DNA of 64,000 nucleotides, from the NCBI GenBank assembly GCA_008933995.1, contig WARS01000029.1, forward strand, positions 19,437,511-19,501,510. The letters run 5' to 3'. The notes under the pieces were generated by a model. The model ran no database searches. It was not told where the DNA came from and was given only the letters and a program-made list of their open reading frames with translations. The DNA comes from Datnioides undecimradiatus. Its lineage: Eukaryota > Chordata > Actinopteri > Lobotiformes > Datnioididae. Position numbers and translations under genes: made by a program. How positions within the stretch are numbered: the first letter of the stretch is position 1; every line of letters begins with the position of its first letter. Below are positions 14,173-44,230 of this stretch, piece by piece.

Positions 14173-14687
14173 TCCTCCACCTCTCAGCGACATCTCTGCC
14201 AACTCCTCCACCCCTCTCCCACCCTTCCCTCCCTCTGCTTTTTTGTCTTTCTTTCTCCGCTGAGGTTAAAAGAGAGACAGGGTCACTAGCACTCACGGTA
14301 ACAGAAACAGGAAGGACAGGAGGTGAAAGGAGCTGCATGGCAGGTGAGAGCCAAACAACCCCATGAGAATTTACTCATTTTTTCTGACTCATCGTCCCAT
14401 TTTTGTCTAGTTTTCTCTCGTCGCTGCTTTATCTTTGATGATTTTCTCTCTAATGAACAATTTGCCCTTCCTGTTTCCCCGTTTCCATCTGCCATAACTC
14501 CACTTTGTTTACCTCACAGTGCTCGTCTTCTCCTCTTTGATCTGCTACACCTCACCCCTCTCTTTTCTCACTCCCCCTTTCCCAGTCTATTTTTGCAGGG
14601 TAGAACACAGGTCACATGTTTTATGCCTGGGATGTGTGAGAAAGAGTGTGAAAGAGAGAAAGAAAGAATGTGCGTGCGTTGGTACAA

Positions 14688-14688
<1 letters not shown>

Positions 14689-14716
<28 letters not shown>
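14689..14716. repeat. GT microsatellite
   Basis: About 14 GT dinucleotides, ending in GCATGTGGG. Confidence 0.95.
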
Positions 14717-14718
<2 letters not shown>

Positions 14719-14999
14719 TGTGGGACAGAGAGGGAGACGGGCAGTGTGGTGTTTTCCTGTTCGCACAACGTTAGCGTTCCTCACACAGCTTTGGCAGCTG
14801 ACACAATGCTGGAGGAGTAAGTGGGCAGACCGGCGAGCAGGCGGCACACATGCATGCATGCAGCCATTCACTCTTTCACACACACATACACACACAACAC
14901 AGTGAAATGAGTATTGAGCTACTCAGCGTGGCAATCAGCCAACTCTTTTTTTCTTAGGCGGTATTTGTCTGTGTGCGTCACATGTCCGACTTGTGTGTT

Positions 15000-15003
<4 letters not shown>

Positions 15004-15033
<30 letters not shown>
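15004..15033. repeat. GT microsatellite
   Basis: About 15 GT dinucleotides within a GT-rich neighbourhood. Confidence 0.95.
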
Positions 15034-15034
<1 letters not shown>

Positions 15035-18000
15035 AAGTGGAAGCCGAGCTGGAAGGCTGTCATCATGCTATGATCAATAGAGTGTGAATTCACAAGCGTT
15101 CATTTCTTCCCAGCGCCGTCCTGCTTGCTCTGCAGACTGTGGCGCACCACCATCGCCTCCCTCGCTCTTCCTCACCAGGAGAGGCGTGCGACTGTGCGAG
15201 GGAATGAATTGTGTGTCTGCATGCATGTTTGTGTGCGCTTGTTTGCACACAAATGTCTTATTTCGCGTTTGCCCGACCATGTTAGGATTTCCCGACTGCA
15301 TGCGAGTTTGCGTCTCCTCTATTTTGGCTTTGTCAGTAGAAACTGGTAATTAATGAGCGCGGGGACTCGGATTTATTTATAACCCATGTCTCCGTGAGAG
15401 TTTGTTAACGCAGACTCAAACTTGCTTATATTGTACATTTGAATATTTCATACAGCTTTGGCGTGTGTTGGTGTGTGAGTCGCTGTGTTTACCTGTCGTA
15501 GTGAGTGGAAGAGGATGTGATGTGACATGGCAGCACTGTAAGTGATCTAATCCTCTGTGGCAACGTACAGCGCACCTTCTCCTTCCCCTGCCCTTCGTCT
15601 CATCTCGCTTTCGTTTTAGTCTGTTCCATCATTCCTGCCATCCCCAACTGCATACTCGCATCTGCCCGCCCTATTGTTTCTTCACCCCCTTAATAAACCA
15701 CATTCACTTCCTATTTCTCTCTATATACGTTGTCCCCTCACAGTTTATCGCTTGTCACCATCCCTTCCAGCCTCTTTTAACATCTGCTAGTGACGACGAC
15801 GAGGAACAGTCAGATAACCCACGTGCTAATTAGCGGTAGCAGTTACTTCAACACCCTCATTAACTACCATGAGTGGAAGTAGCCGTAATGCTAACGTGGC
15901 TCCGGATAGAAGGGGCTGGAAAGTGTGCTCCAATAAATAATAGATGTTGTGTCACTTCCTTTATCGCTAATGAAAGCAGGCAGCTGCTCGTCGTGCTGGA
16001 ATACCACTAAAGCGCGAGGGGAGCCAACTGAAAGTGGAAGGAGCTCTCGTTTTGGGTATGGCGGGATAAAGAGATCGCGCGATAGACTGATAAGAGTTGC
16101 AGCAAGGGCATGGTGCATGGGTTATCTGTCCTTTGACAGATGACGCGAAAGCGGGGCAGGGTTGGTATTGGTGTGTCATCCACACCGTTCATCTCACACA
16201 GCGCAAATTTAGTCTTTTTTAGTCTTTTTCCACCATCCTCCCGCTTTGGCCGTTTTGTATTTCAATCTAGTCAATCACACCGGGCAGGCACCGGGTGTAA
16301 AATGGTGATTTAATTGCAGGTCTGAGCGCAGCAGTCTAGGAATTACCGCCTTGGTTAGCAGGTACTACTTATGATCTACAGTTGAGTCAGTGTTTATACT
16401 TGTGCGGTCGCTAAATAAGAGAGGGACACAATGTCTCAATGGGAACACCTGCAGTGAGTGTTCAGCGACAGCGTATTGAAAGGCAGAATGAATGATCACA
16501 GGAAGGGGCAGTGGTGACACAACGTAGCTGTACTCAGACTGAGACTGAGACCTTTTCCCACCTAATCCAGGAATATTCATTTAACCAAAAAGAAAAAAGA
16601 TAAGGAGGTTTTGCCTTTTTAAATGTTTGAAATAAAAAAAAAACCATGTAGGCATTTATTTCAGCAGCAAACCAAAGTCTGTAGCCCATATAAAGGGGCA
16701 GATATAGTCCAATATGGACACATGTCAGTGCACAGTCTGCAGTGTTTGTCAGTGCACGGTCTGCACTAACCGTGGGTCACAGAGACCTTCATAGCCACAT
16801 GGATGGTTAAGTCTGTTCCCTCCCCCCTTTTTTTCCCTTCTCAACTTGCACACCAGCAGGTTCCTCTTGGTTGAACTGAACAACTAGGCAGTAGGTAACA
16901 TGCCACTCTTCACTTGTACTCTAAAACTTTGTAGATTATTGCAGCAGTGCCAGAAATCAGTGGGTCAGGTCCATTACTGTAGTCCTCCAGGTTTTTAATT
17001 TCTTGCAGTGTACCCCGCACATGCTGCAAAGCTGCACAGCGGTAACATTTGGCAGCGGCATTAGCAAATCTGTCCGAACGTAAGGGGAATACTCGGGCTC
17101 TGTAGCGTTTGATTTTCCTACAATTAATTTCCTTGTGCTGAGGCAAAGGGAGCTCTGAATAATGAATAATAGGAAGTCAGTTTGTTCCTATTGGTTCCTT
17201 TGTTGTTCCTTTTTGCATTCATGTGTTTCTATTGTTCGCCCTGAGTCAGTCAGAAACAGAACGTAGTGTTTAGTGTGAGCTAAACTAAATCAGTGGTGAC
17301 AGACGGTTTGTTTAGTCTCTTTTGGGCTCTAGCTGATAACCAGCTTTTCAGCTTATTTTTGTCCACATCGCCTCTTAATAGTCAGTTTTATTTGCTTTTA
17401 TTAAAATATCCAGTGCAACTCATAATCTTAATTTGCACTTCCTCGCTGAACTGACCTATAATAAAACAGTAGCCTGCTCCGTACAGCCCTGCAGGATGAT
17501 TTTGCCACTGTTTAATGAAGCCCATGGACAGAAGTCCCCTCTGTCATTTTCTCTCTGGGGCTGAGAGCCAGATGTTGTGTAGCACAAAGGGAACAACCCG
17601 GCCCCCTCTGAATACAGACATTGTCATACTGGACTAGACTAGATCATGCTGGATTAGGATTGAAAGAAGAAGAGGAATGATGAACTAGAAGGGACCTGAC
17701 AGAACTGGAGTGAGGAAGATTAATGGCAAATTGGCCCAGAGGATGTATTCTAGTAGCACAGTATTGTTGTAATGTACTAAACATAGACAGAGATAATCTC
17801 AGACTGGAGTGGGATGGACCAGACTGTGCTCAAATAGCTCTTGCAGAGCAGATGGATTGATCTGTTCCTGCAGAGCGCACACAGTCTGAGCAGTGAGATA
17901 TCAGGTAAATGTCTGCTAGTTTTGTCTGCACGATCAGGATGCGTACAGCGTCCTTCGTTCAGCCTGGTTCAGCAATCAGAAACTTTCCAGTTCCCAGTGG

Positions 18001-19362
18001 TCTTGTCAGTAAATTTCCTCAATTTTCTCAGTTCGCTGCTCTGGAGCGTCTCCTTGCTGTAGTGTGTCATTATGCAAAATTGTCATCCACACCTGCAACT
18101 CCCTAGATTGAACTAATTGCACCATCAGCTGTGTCCCTCACTCACACTTGTGTGATAGCGAATGTCTGTGTAATGGGACACAGATGAGTGCAAAACAGAT
18201 AACGGAGATCATATTCAGTGCAACCTCGTGGAAAAAGTAACATGATTTATGGCGGCTTTCATAATGTGACATGTAAAATCTATTTAAAGAGAGAGACTTT
18301 TGCTGAGGAATGGCTAATGGTGTCTAGTCAGAGAGTCTGTGAAATAGCTCCCACATGTCTGCTAACATCAACCACTGAAAGCTACTGGTCACACTGGATC
18401 AATAGAGTATGTAGCAGAAAATCTTTGACTGTACTGAAATGAACAATAGGGCATTTAACTTTTATTTGGAGAAATGATACTGTCTTACATCCTTTTTCCA
18501 AAGTTCCTTAGCATTCCTCAGTTCTTAATAGATATAAAATTAGCCAAGGACACACTGAACTTTGCGTTGTGTGCTTATGAACGGGTGTGCGCAGGTTGAT
18601 AGTGCAAGGCCTTGATGATTCATGGAATTACCCACTTTTCCTCATAGCAAACGACCCAAAGAATCAAAAAGCAGAAGCAAAAAAAGGGCAAAAACAAGTA
18701 ACCCACTGCCAAAAAGTATCCGCTTCAGTCACTTCAGGCTCATGACTACAACTCTTCCAGTTTTGATCAAGTAAACTTGCCCAGTGACAGTTTTTAAATT
18801 CCGAAACCAAGTGTGGTTGTGATCCAACGACTGAGGTTTGAAACATCCGTAAAAACAGCTGGATTTCTTTTTTTTTTTCTGGTTGCTTTAAATTAAAAAT
18901 ATCTTTAAATGGCTGTAAATGTCAACAGAGCTCCTTTAAACACCCAAATTAGGTTGCAAAGTAATCTTTGACTGTGGCGCATCTTTGTTAAAACTGCACT
19001 GCTGTAAGATTGTGCTGTAGGAATTTAACCCAAGTGTTCGGTGCTTTGCATATGTACGTCTTTATCTTGGTCCCAGCGTTTGTCTGCACATGTGCTCTTG
19101 CTTGAATTTGTTTGTGGCTATCTCAGGCTGAGAGTTGGCATATTAAGCTGGACAGCGCTGGCTTCATTCTCAGGGTAGCACAAGGGTAAACACAGATAGC
19201 TGGTCCCATGTCAGGGCTGCGATAAGGACTCGGGACCTGTGTTAATGCTGCTGTCATGCCTGTTTCTCTCCTGTTCGGCTGCTTGCAGAGCCCGGCCGCT
19301 GCTTTCGCAAAGATGATGAACGCTCATGTTTAGAGATGCAGCTGCAGCCGGCGCACAGAACT

Positions 19363-19367
<5 letters not shown>
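15034..19367. other. Non-coding sequence, no gene seen
   Basis: No supported exon on either strand. ORFs are at most about 90 codons and have no recognisable content. I see no clear transposon. Confidence 0.6.

Positions 19368-19405
<38 letters not shown>
19368..19405. repeat. GT microsatellite
   Basis: About 19 GT dinucleotides. Antisense translation gives a His-Thr-repeat ORF of 136 codons spanning 19211-19621, which is an artefact. Confidence 0.95.
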
Positions 19406-19409
<4 letters not shown>

Positions 19410-22400
19410 GAGGTCATAATGCATTCATGCGTATGTTTTTTTAATGAGATAAAATACGAGGAGCGGTGAAAGAATAGGAAACATAACGGTAAAGCCGCTC
19501 TGCATGTCTGAGATATGAGTGTGAACAGCTGCCACTCCCATCTCGGCCTCTTTTTCACTTTCTCACCCATCGTCTCCCTCCTGGCCGCCCACCTCCGTGT
19601 CCTCTTGCCTGCGCGCTCCATTCTTATTTCCTGTTGCCCTGTCTTCTACCCAAGCCTGCTCTGTGTCAGTGTATCAGACTAATTCAATCTCCAGTACACA
19701 GGCACTCCAATGTAATGACCCATGACATTCAATTAATGCCCCCCCCTCCCTTCCCTGGGTAGGTTGGGTCAGCAGTAATTTTCTGTGTGTATGTGTTTGT
19801 CCAGTGTGTGCATGCTTGAGCTGTATGTGCGCTGGGAAATGCTTGGCAGTTAGTGTCACCTTAGTTTAAAATAGTTTAAAATGGCATTTTTTATTTTTTA
19901 CAGGATTGAGTATTCATTCATTCCACGGGTCTCTGTTTCAAAATACCCTCAAACAACAGCCATATCATTGTAGTTGAGGCTCCACGCTGATGACATATGA
20001 AAACCCCTGGCTGTCAGTATGAGCTTATTTACTGTACTCTCATTATTCCTGTCTTCCGGGCTTCACATTACCGACGTCGTCGCCTCTCGACCGGCTGTCA
20101 CGCTTATTGGATTGGTGTTGAGAGACTGTTGCATGTCCTTTAAGGGGTTACGTGCATGTGTGAGACTCGGAGCGCGCTCCCTGCTCAAACGTGTGCCTGG
20201 TGACTCAACCAGACACGCATTCTGCATGAACCTACACACTGTAAGCGCTGTAAGCACACACACGTGTAAACAAACACTGACAAAGAGAGTGACTAAATTG
20301 GTACTGACACATGCAAACACAGTTTTGGACACACACGCCCGCAGCATCCTTTTAGCTTTGTGTAGCCTGTAGCAAATACTATCAATTTGGATTAGCGTGG
20401 CCCTTATGAGCTTTCAGCTCATAGTCATTATAACTGTAATCCACCGTGGATCGTGCATCATCAGTGTCATCGGGGGTTTCCAATATTTAATCGCTAGCCT
20501 AACCTGGATAATCTACTAGTTATCATGCTGCAATAGCGCTGTTTGCAAATGCAAACTCATGCACTCCCGCTGGATGTTTATAGACTGATATTATGGCCCA
20601 TGATATATAGTAATCATCAATATTACCCCCGCCGAAGCTTGCGCTCATGATTTTTATGTTGCTCTGAGGCGTCCATTAGCCACAGGAGGATTAACAGTGA
20701 CTTTAATTAAAAGAGGAAACATCCTCACAGCTGCTCTGCAGGGAAGGTCAGGTAGACTCGCTCTCATTAGGGAAACTCCTCGAAGTTCTGTCAAGCCACT
20801 GATTGTTACCGTGACAGCTCTTTTCCACGGTGTCATCTCTTGCTGTCACTTCTGTCTTTATCTCCTTTTTTCGTACTCGTCCGCCATTCTTAAGCTTTCA
20901 TCCGTCCTCTCCCCCCGTGTATTCTCCACTTTCTCTATTCTTCATACTTTCTTTTCTCCTTCCTCCTTTTTTAAACCTACCCTCCTTTTTCTGCCCTTTC
21001 TCCATTCTCTCCCACTCTACCTCTGTCTCTATGTTCCGGTAATGATCTAATTAAGGAGGGTTTTGTTGCCTGCCCACTGTGTATAATTGCCAGTGGGCTC
21101 TGCCTGTACTTCACTCAGCAATTACGAGCAGCATTCTTCTGCTCCCAAATCGGCTAATTAAGCCTCAAGGACAGCGAACCGATCGTAGTCGCACTAAGCA
21201 TCAGGAAGAGTCGGGAATGCCTGTGCTCTCCTCACTCCTGGGACGTGCAGAAGTAGTGGATTGAAGAATGGTTGCCATGGTAGCAATCACATGGTGTCAG
21301 ATCCTGTGCAGAGGCTGTCAGTCAGTTGATCTGTGTGTCTCCCTCTCAATGCGTATGTGTGTATATCAGTTCATCTGTTACAGAGACAACAATTCAGCTG
21401 CAGGTCACCAATTCTTTTCAATATCTAGGCCCAGTCTGTGAAGACGATCCGGGGGCCAAATAGCTTGTCACAGTTTCTGTTTAGGTCCCTGGGCAGACTG
21501 GTTGTCATTTTGATTGATTACATTGCCAGCTGAAGTAATGCTTGCCTTGCAATATGTCCCTACTCAGCACTGCACAACACACAACTTGCCCTGTGGCCTG
21601 GGCTATGCACATACTGCAAACTACTGTATATCAGCCTTGCACTGAGTTGTACAAGCACACAAACATATGTGAATGTGCTGTAACAGACGTATTGCTACTA
21701 CAATCTATTACAACAGGTCCTCAATCACACACAAATTTTAATATGTACAACTGGTACAAACTTCTTATAGAGGAATACAACAATGAGGTGCATGTTCTCA
21801 GTCTTTTGAGACATCAAAGCATTCATTTCAAATGGGAAAACTGCCTCTTTACAGACAGTTTTACCATATTCCCACTAGACCTTTATCTTCTCTGAGTGCA
21901 AAAATGGTTTCAAAGTAGGATAGGAGATGACGTTTGACAGGGGAAACACTGTTAAGTCAAAAAGGCGTGTGCTGTTGCTTTATTAACTCTTTGTATTAAG
22001 ATATACTATCAGTTATGAAATCTGCAGTAACTTTTAATGGCATAATAAAATACAGTCTATGAAAGCCTGGTGAGAAAAACCTCAATATGTAGCATCTGTG
22101 TTAATGCTTATACATTGTGCTGTGGTCGGCCGTCTACTAAAAAGTAATGAAAATGCAAATTTACACCTCTGAAACTGCCTCACAGGTAAAAGTTTGAATT
22201 CCAGCGCTTATTAAACCAGAGCTTGGGGCATCTGCATACAATGTGTCCTACGTAGCAGATATGTTCTCAAGTGACACAAATTTGCATGGAAATTGCATGA
22301 ATAATGTGTCGCTGTTTTCTAAAAAGCCTTTAAAGTTGATATTTGGTTCTTAGGACGCAAGCGTTCATTTAATGGATTTGAACTGTGCAGCTCACTCGAC

Positions 22401-23408
22401 TCTGGACTAATTGCCTTGGTTTTATTAGTGGTATTGGATATTTTATTAGGAAGCTTTACATAAGCCCTTAAAAGTTCTGACTCCCCTTGGCGAATAGTTT
22501 TCCATCTCACTTACCTCTAGTCCTCAGTAAGCTCATTGTAAAAAAAAATAAATAAATAAAAATGGGCAAGCGGCTCTGGTTTCTTGGCTTCTCCAACTGG
22601 AACAAATGATATAAAGTGGCACCAAATGGAAATGGTGTTCCCTTCTATGGGCCTGTCTAGGGCTGTGTTTGCTTTAAATGGCTTCAAAAGATCTGGCTCA
22701 GCAAGGCAAATGAAATTAAGTTAATGGATACAATGGCACTGCCTTTCCCCTTATTGTTCTATTAATATTTGCTGCGGCTCGGTATAACTTAATAACTTAT
22801 AAATAATGCCTTTGGTAGAGTAGCTATGACTGCACAATAATTAATTGCATATTTACCTTTTTATTGCTTTTAAAGCCTTAGCTCTACATGTCCCAAATAA
22901 CTGAAATGCCTTTCCTCACCTTAATGTACCCATCTGGACTGCTTTACACAGAACAAGGCAATCATTTTTGTTTTGTTGTGCTACTGCAACTGCGTGCATA
23001 TAAGACGTTATGATCAGTTTAGCTAAATGCTGCCTTAAATTAAAAGTCATAAGTCAGGATATGATCTACTTTTTTCCTGGAAACCAAGCCAAGTACGGTC
23101 TTACATAATGTATTGAACATCTTATCTGAGAGAGGCAAATATTTGTTCTCTTGTTGTTTGAGTTGGTGTCTTATTTCAGCTGCTGTATGGAATAAGTGTA
23201 AATATACAGTGAATCGTTGAAAACAAGCAGCTTCAACAAAGGAACATTTTTATGCATCGAGCTGCACAATGACTCGAACTTTGCCCACAGATCTGTCATT
23301 CCCCTGTAAAAAATTAGACATGGCAGCGTCAATTCAGTTATATTCAAGCGATGATGATGGACAGTATTTCAGTCTCTCACACAGCTCTCTCATTTCTGTT
23401 TTACCCAG
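19406..23408. other. Non-coding sequence, candidate conserved regulatory DNA
   Basis: No coding exon is recognisable. From about 20.6 to 23.0 kb the sequence is AT-rich, unique and full of homeodomain-like ATTA/TAATTA cores, for example around 21050-21160 and 22700-22880. Conserved non-coding elements often look like this, but conservation cannot be judged from one sequence. This region lies just upstream of the first kank4 coding exon, so it is probably promoter-proximal or within a 5' intron. Confidence 0.35.
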
Positions 23409-23463
23409 GCTGCCAGCGCAAACTGTAGCAAACACAATTCGATGACTGAGAACTCCGCCTCCC

Positions 23464-23482
<19 letters not shown>
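23409..23482 (+). CDS. kank4: kank4 start-codon exon (5' UTR plus 6-7 codons)
   Basis: A strong polypyrimidine tract and CAG end at 23408, and a GTGAGC donor starts at 23483. Two adjacent ATGs sit at 23464 and 23467. The second has A at -3 and G at +4, a better Kozak context than the first, so translation probably starts at 23467 as MDKKS. Splicing adds GCC (Ala) and continues as ANGFQTKASEGG into the KN motif, comparable to the short Met-Glu-Lys lead of human KANK4. The coding part is too short for an ORF search. An out-of-frame ATG at 23442 opens a small overlapping uORF. Confidence 0.82.
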
Positions 23483-40102
<16,620 letters not shown>

Positions 40103-41084
40103 GCCAGGCCGACCCTGTTTACTTGTCCAAACCGCTCCAGCTAGCTGACCCAACGCTTCAATTTCCAAGACCCTCTGCCCTCCAGCAGAGAGGGAAAAGG
40201 TTGAATCAAGGATACGGTGACACCGTACAAGACTGTGTATGACCAGTGGAAAGAGCGGATACTCTCTGTTTACTGTGGAACTACGTATGAACCTCTGAGA
40301 CTGGAGCGTCCAGCGATGTACGCCCACAATTCTTCTTCCACATCTCTGCCAACATGCCCTGTGGGTGTTTAAGGATATGCTGCATCAACCACTCAGTGGA
40401 CTGAAAACAAAGGACGCCGGTCGGATTGATGAGAAGACACTGCAACATGTGACCACGTGCGACTGACAGTTGGGGGAGAGCGGGGTGGGAATACGAAGAT
40501 GGATCAGGGCCGGACGGACGGACGGACTGGCGAGTGGACGAAGAGATACTTTGATGAACTGCTGCTTCTTATCATCAACTAGCTCTTCAAGCGAAATACT
40601 AAGCACATGATCTACCTTTCAAATATACAATATTAAATATGACATTATTTCTATTTTTTTCTTTCACAACATTGACATTGTTCTTTTCGTATCTGGACAT
40701 AAGCCATTATTGAGAACACACTATATGTAGAATGTTATTCTAACAGATTATAAACTGTATTTTCTACTGCCCCCTCCTTTTATTTTATTGTTTGTGTAAA
40801 GTAAATAGTCCCCTCTAATATCGACGTCCAGAAGAAACTATACATCTCCAAAAGTGCAAATTAGAAAATTAGATAAAAGACTAAATCTGTCCGAAGTTCC
40901 CCTCATTCATTGGATATTTGACATCGCTCAGTGTGTTATTTTTGCCATAGTAATGATGTTTTTCACATACAGCACATGGGTGATCGTCATTTGTGAATTA
41001 CTGACAAACTAACACGAGTCAGAGGAGATAAAGTGTTTCTGTTGGACACTAAAGAAAGGATTATTACAACCAGAATATAACCGT

Positions 41085-41090
41085 AATAAA
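41085..41090 (+). promoter_or_regulatory. kank4: Candidate proximal kank4 polyadenylation signal
   Basis: AATAAA about 980 bases after the stop, followed within 40 bases by a moderately G/T-rich stretch. Confidence 0.4.
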
Positions 41091-43167
41091 GAGAGACTAA
41101 AATCTTCCGGTGAGAGGATTGTACTGTTTGGAAGGTGCTGCATGCCAATACACAGTTACTCCCCCTACTGGCTGTCTTATAGTACTAAACAACAGTATGT
41201 TGTAATACTGTGTGTACTCATTATTAACATCTTCTCCCTTTCTTCGTCCCACCGTTCAAATATAATGTACGTCTTGTTCGCCTGCTCGTTTCCGATGAAA
41301 TCGTGTATGCAACTGCTACAAAATGCACAATGAATGTCAGGCTGGCTGTGATACATTCCAAGAAAAAACATGTAGCAAGTCGAACTATACCGGCATGGAT
41401 CACGGGACTAACAGAGACGTGGGCTATCAGTGGATGTGTTAGATACAGGAATGAGCCTGGATGTTTTTACCACGTGTGACTGTAAGATATTTATTTATTA
41501 AGAGAAGCTTGATTGCAAAGATCAGATCTACCTGTTTTCAAGTTACTAACTCTAGTTCACTTGGTTCAGAATGGTAAACTGACATGATGTTAAAAGATGG
41601 CTCGCAGTCTGAAAAGAAGCAATATCGATGAAATACTACCTTTGTAATCAGAAACTTGTTTGGGAGACTGGCTTTGGTCTAGCCTTAATTAGATGAACGT
41701 TTTCCAGGCGAGATGTGTTTCAGGGAGTGTCGTCTTCTGCTTTTCCGCAAACTCACACCCATATTCCTAAAGTATCTGAAAACAGGAGTACTGCTCTGAT
41801 AAAAATGTTTACAACTTAACAGCTCCCCTTCAGTGGCCCCCGCAGAAATCATCAGTTACCGCTTCACGGGGAAACAAGGGGATCAATCATTTTACCTGTA
41901 AAAAAGGAATCAGGAGGCCTGTTTTCACCATGGATAGTAAGGCGAAGCATTGCACCTCTGCAAAGTTCAAAAGAATTAAGAGGTAATAGTCGAAATGGGG
42001 GCAGCAGAGGCCTAAATATCCTGATATTTGGTCCCTAGTATGAGAAACGTTGGATGCTAAAAATGCCATAATGCAACCAATGCCACCCTTTTCCCTCGTA
42101 AACGTACATGTCATCTAAGCTCAACAGCCCCCATCTGTAATCTGTAATTCATAGTCTTTTATCAGTGTTTGGAAAGCTCCTCCAGAGAAAAGACGACACA
42201 GCTGTTTTCACGAGCTGAGCGATGAGCGAGCCGCCCTGCATGGGCACGTTCTGCGTAGCGCCTCTTTAAATGGTGACTGGGGTTCGCTGGGGCCACTGAA
42301 GGTGGACTTTAAAGGGGAATACCACTCATCTTAACAACTGCCATATCTGTAGTCTGTTACGGTCCAGTCTGCATTTGCAGCCAGAAAACAAATCACTTTC
42401 TACAGAGGCTAGATTGTGGTCCAAGACTAGAGAGTTTCCAGCAATTGTTTCTTATCGACAAACGTCTCAGCACTTACTATTACTTTTAGAAAGCCTAAGT
42501 CCAAATGCATTCGCTTGCTAAATCACGGTGACTCTATATTGCCATGGCCGCAGCGTGTAGTGCTGACTTCTAAGCCGAGATCCAGTGTGATCTGACTGCT
42601 GATCCTGGACCAGTACTCTTTCATTCCCTGACACTTTATTAATGTGGGTGCTAATATGGGATTATATAGACTGACGCGAAGATAGCCCTATTATATAAAG
42701 CATCTTGGTTATGTCGTAGTATATACAGCGGCTGCATTTACTCAGCAACAATGGGATTTTTTTTTTTTTGTTTTTCCAAACGTGGCTTTGTATTCAGATC
42801 ATCATCATTTGTTGAGTCACAGAGTAGCACAGCAATGAGGCTGCATTTACACAGGATCAGAAACTCTAGTTTAACTCCGTGCAGCGCATCTGATCGTCAG
42901 TGGTTGTCTGTATATTGAGGGGTGGCTTCCATGTCAGACAGCGACAACAATGATCCGATGTGTGCTGTGTCATATATCTGGTATATCTGGTCTTCCGTGC
43001 CTGTGTATTAAGTCTTACGGTGATTCGCATCCATATGTTTAATCCAGTGTGACCCAGATGTAATAAGGTTTCATAACTGGCTCAACACCAAAGAACTGAA
43101 ATCCAATCTGTTTCACATGGGGTTAAGTATATAGTTTTATCTGTTCCTGTAAATTCAGCCAAATACA

Positions 43168-43175
43168 TGTATATA
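43168..43175 (+). promoter_or_regulatory. kank4: Candidate Pumilio recognition element
   Basis: TGTATATA matches the UGUAHAUA consensus bound by Pumilio proteins and lies in the putative 3' UTR. A single eight-base match can occur by chance in AT-rich DNA. Confidence 0.25.
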
Positions 43176-43676
43176 CAGTATTGTGAAAAATATATAACAA
43201 GTATTGTCTGAAAGTTTGCTCTAAAAATTATATTAAGTATTTATTCCAAATGCTATATTTTTTACCATATATAGTATACTTATGTATGCATGGACAACTA
43301 TTCCAGTGATTCTGTTGACAGGGATTTGGATGATTGGAAATTATGCTGAGAGCTCCCTGATGATGTGATTATTCAGCTTATCTTTGACTGGTTGGGTGGT
43401 GTAGTACATGTGTGGTTTTGACAAGATTGTGGACTTTGTCATGTGCCCTTTAACGCTACTTTTTGCCATTTGTGAGGAAAAAACACGAAGCAGATCTGAC
43501 ACTGGATTGAGCCGCAAGGGCAACGCCTCCCTTGTTTCAATAACCATCTGAAAATCAAAGTGTATGTACGTACATGACAGAGTCAAAGGTAAAAAAAAAA
43601 AAATAAATATCTGTACCTCTCTAAAATATTCCTTGTACAACGAGCTTATATGTTACAAACCAGAGAACTACTTCTA

Positions 43677-43686
43677 AATAAATAAA
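43677..43686 (+). promoter_or_regulatory. kank4: Candidate distal kank4 polyadenylation signal
   Basis: Two overlapping AATAAA hexamers followed about 35-40 bases later by a GTGTTTTTTT element. This is the best-formed cleavage context after the kank4 stop. Confidence 0.45.
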
Positions 43687-43887
43687 TATGAAGATTTAAA
43701 CTTATAAAATGCTGATTCGTGTTTTTTTAAATAGTTATTTTCATAAGAAAAGAACAGTTTCCAGGTCAGCCACGTTCAGTAGTGAGCATGTAGTTGTACT
43801 TTACAAACTGGTAACTATGACATTTGTTGCACATAATTACTTTTAAGGTACATAAATGGCAACTTTTAGAAGCTAATCACTGTGTGT

Positions 43888-43931
43888 GATAGATAGATAG
43901 ATAGATAGATCGATCGATCGATCGATCGATC

Positions 43932-43963
<32 letters not shown>

Positions 43964-44230
43964 CTTTATTAATCCTGAAGGAAATTCAGGTATCCAGTAG
44001 CGTCATAAATTGTGCAAACAGCATGTATCAAAGGGAGATAATGAAATAAAGTAAAAATAAACATACAGTTAAATAAAGTTAAATAAAGTAAGGTGGAGTA
44101 GAATAGACGTAAGAATACACAAACATACATATACATACATCTTCACATACACATACATATACATATGCGTATATACATATACATACACACCTGCATATAC
44201 ACACATGCAATAGACTGGGATAAGCTTTAA
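43888..44230 (-). mobile_element. Teleost non-LTR retroposon 3' end with GATA/GATC tail
   Basis: On the minus strand the sequence reads ...CTGAATTTCCTTCAGGATT, then AATAAAGTATC followed by a (TATC)n tail. This is the 3' terminus of a very common fish retroposon family. The tail at 43888-43964 is compound: GATA units, then about six GATC units, then GATA again. The body continues to about 44.2 kb as an A-rich stretch with AAATAAAGT repeats and a CATACATATA zone. No reverse-transcriptase ORF is present, so this is a 5'-truncated copy. The family name cannot be fixed without a repeat library. Confidence 0.75.

Larger units (their letters stand above)
40103..43715 (+). other. kank4: Probable kank4 3' UTR
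   Basis: Unique AT-rich sequence follows the stop with no further exon. AATAAA signals are at 41085-41090 and, doubled, at 43677-43686. The latter is followed by a GTGTTTTTTT-type downstream element near 43719-43727, so a 3.6-kb UTR ending near 43.70 kb is plausible, with a shorter form ending near 41.11 kb. A Pumilio-type TGTATATA lies at 43168-43175. The extent is inferred; only the stop codon is certain. Confidence 0.55.

Noticed and set aside
13698-14338. Lys/Arg/Glu-repeat ORFs on the minus strand (160 and 88 codons)
   Set aside because: Translation of the TCTTC pentanucleotide array, which keeps all frames open.
14323-14820. 165-codon plus-strand ORF
   Set aside because: It crosses a GT microsatellite, has no recognisable domain and lacks splice or promoter context.
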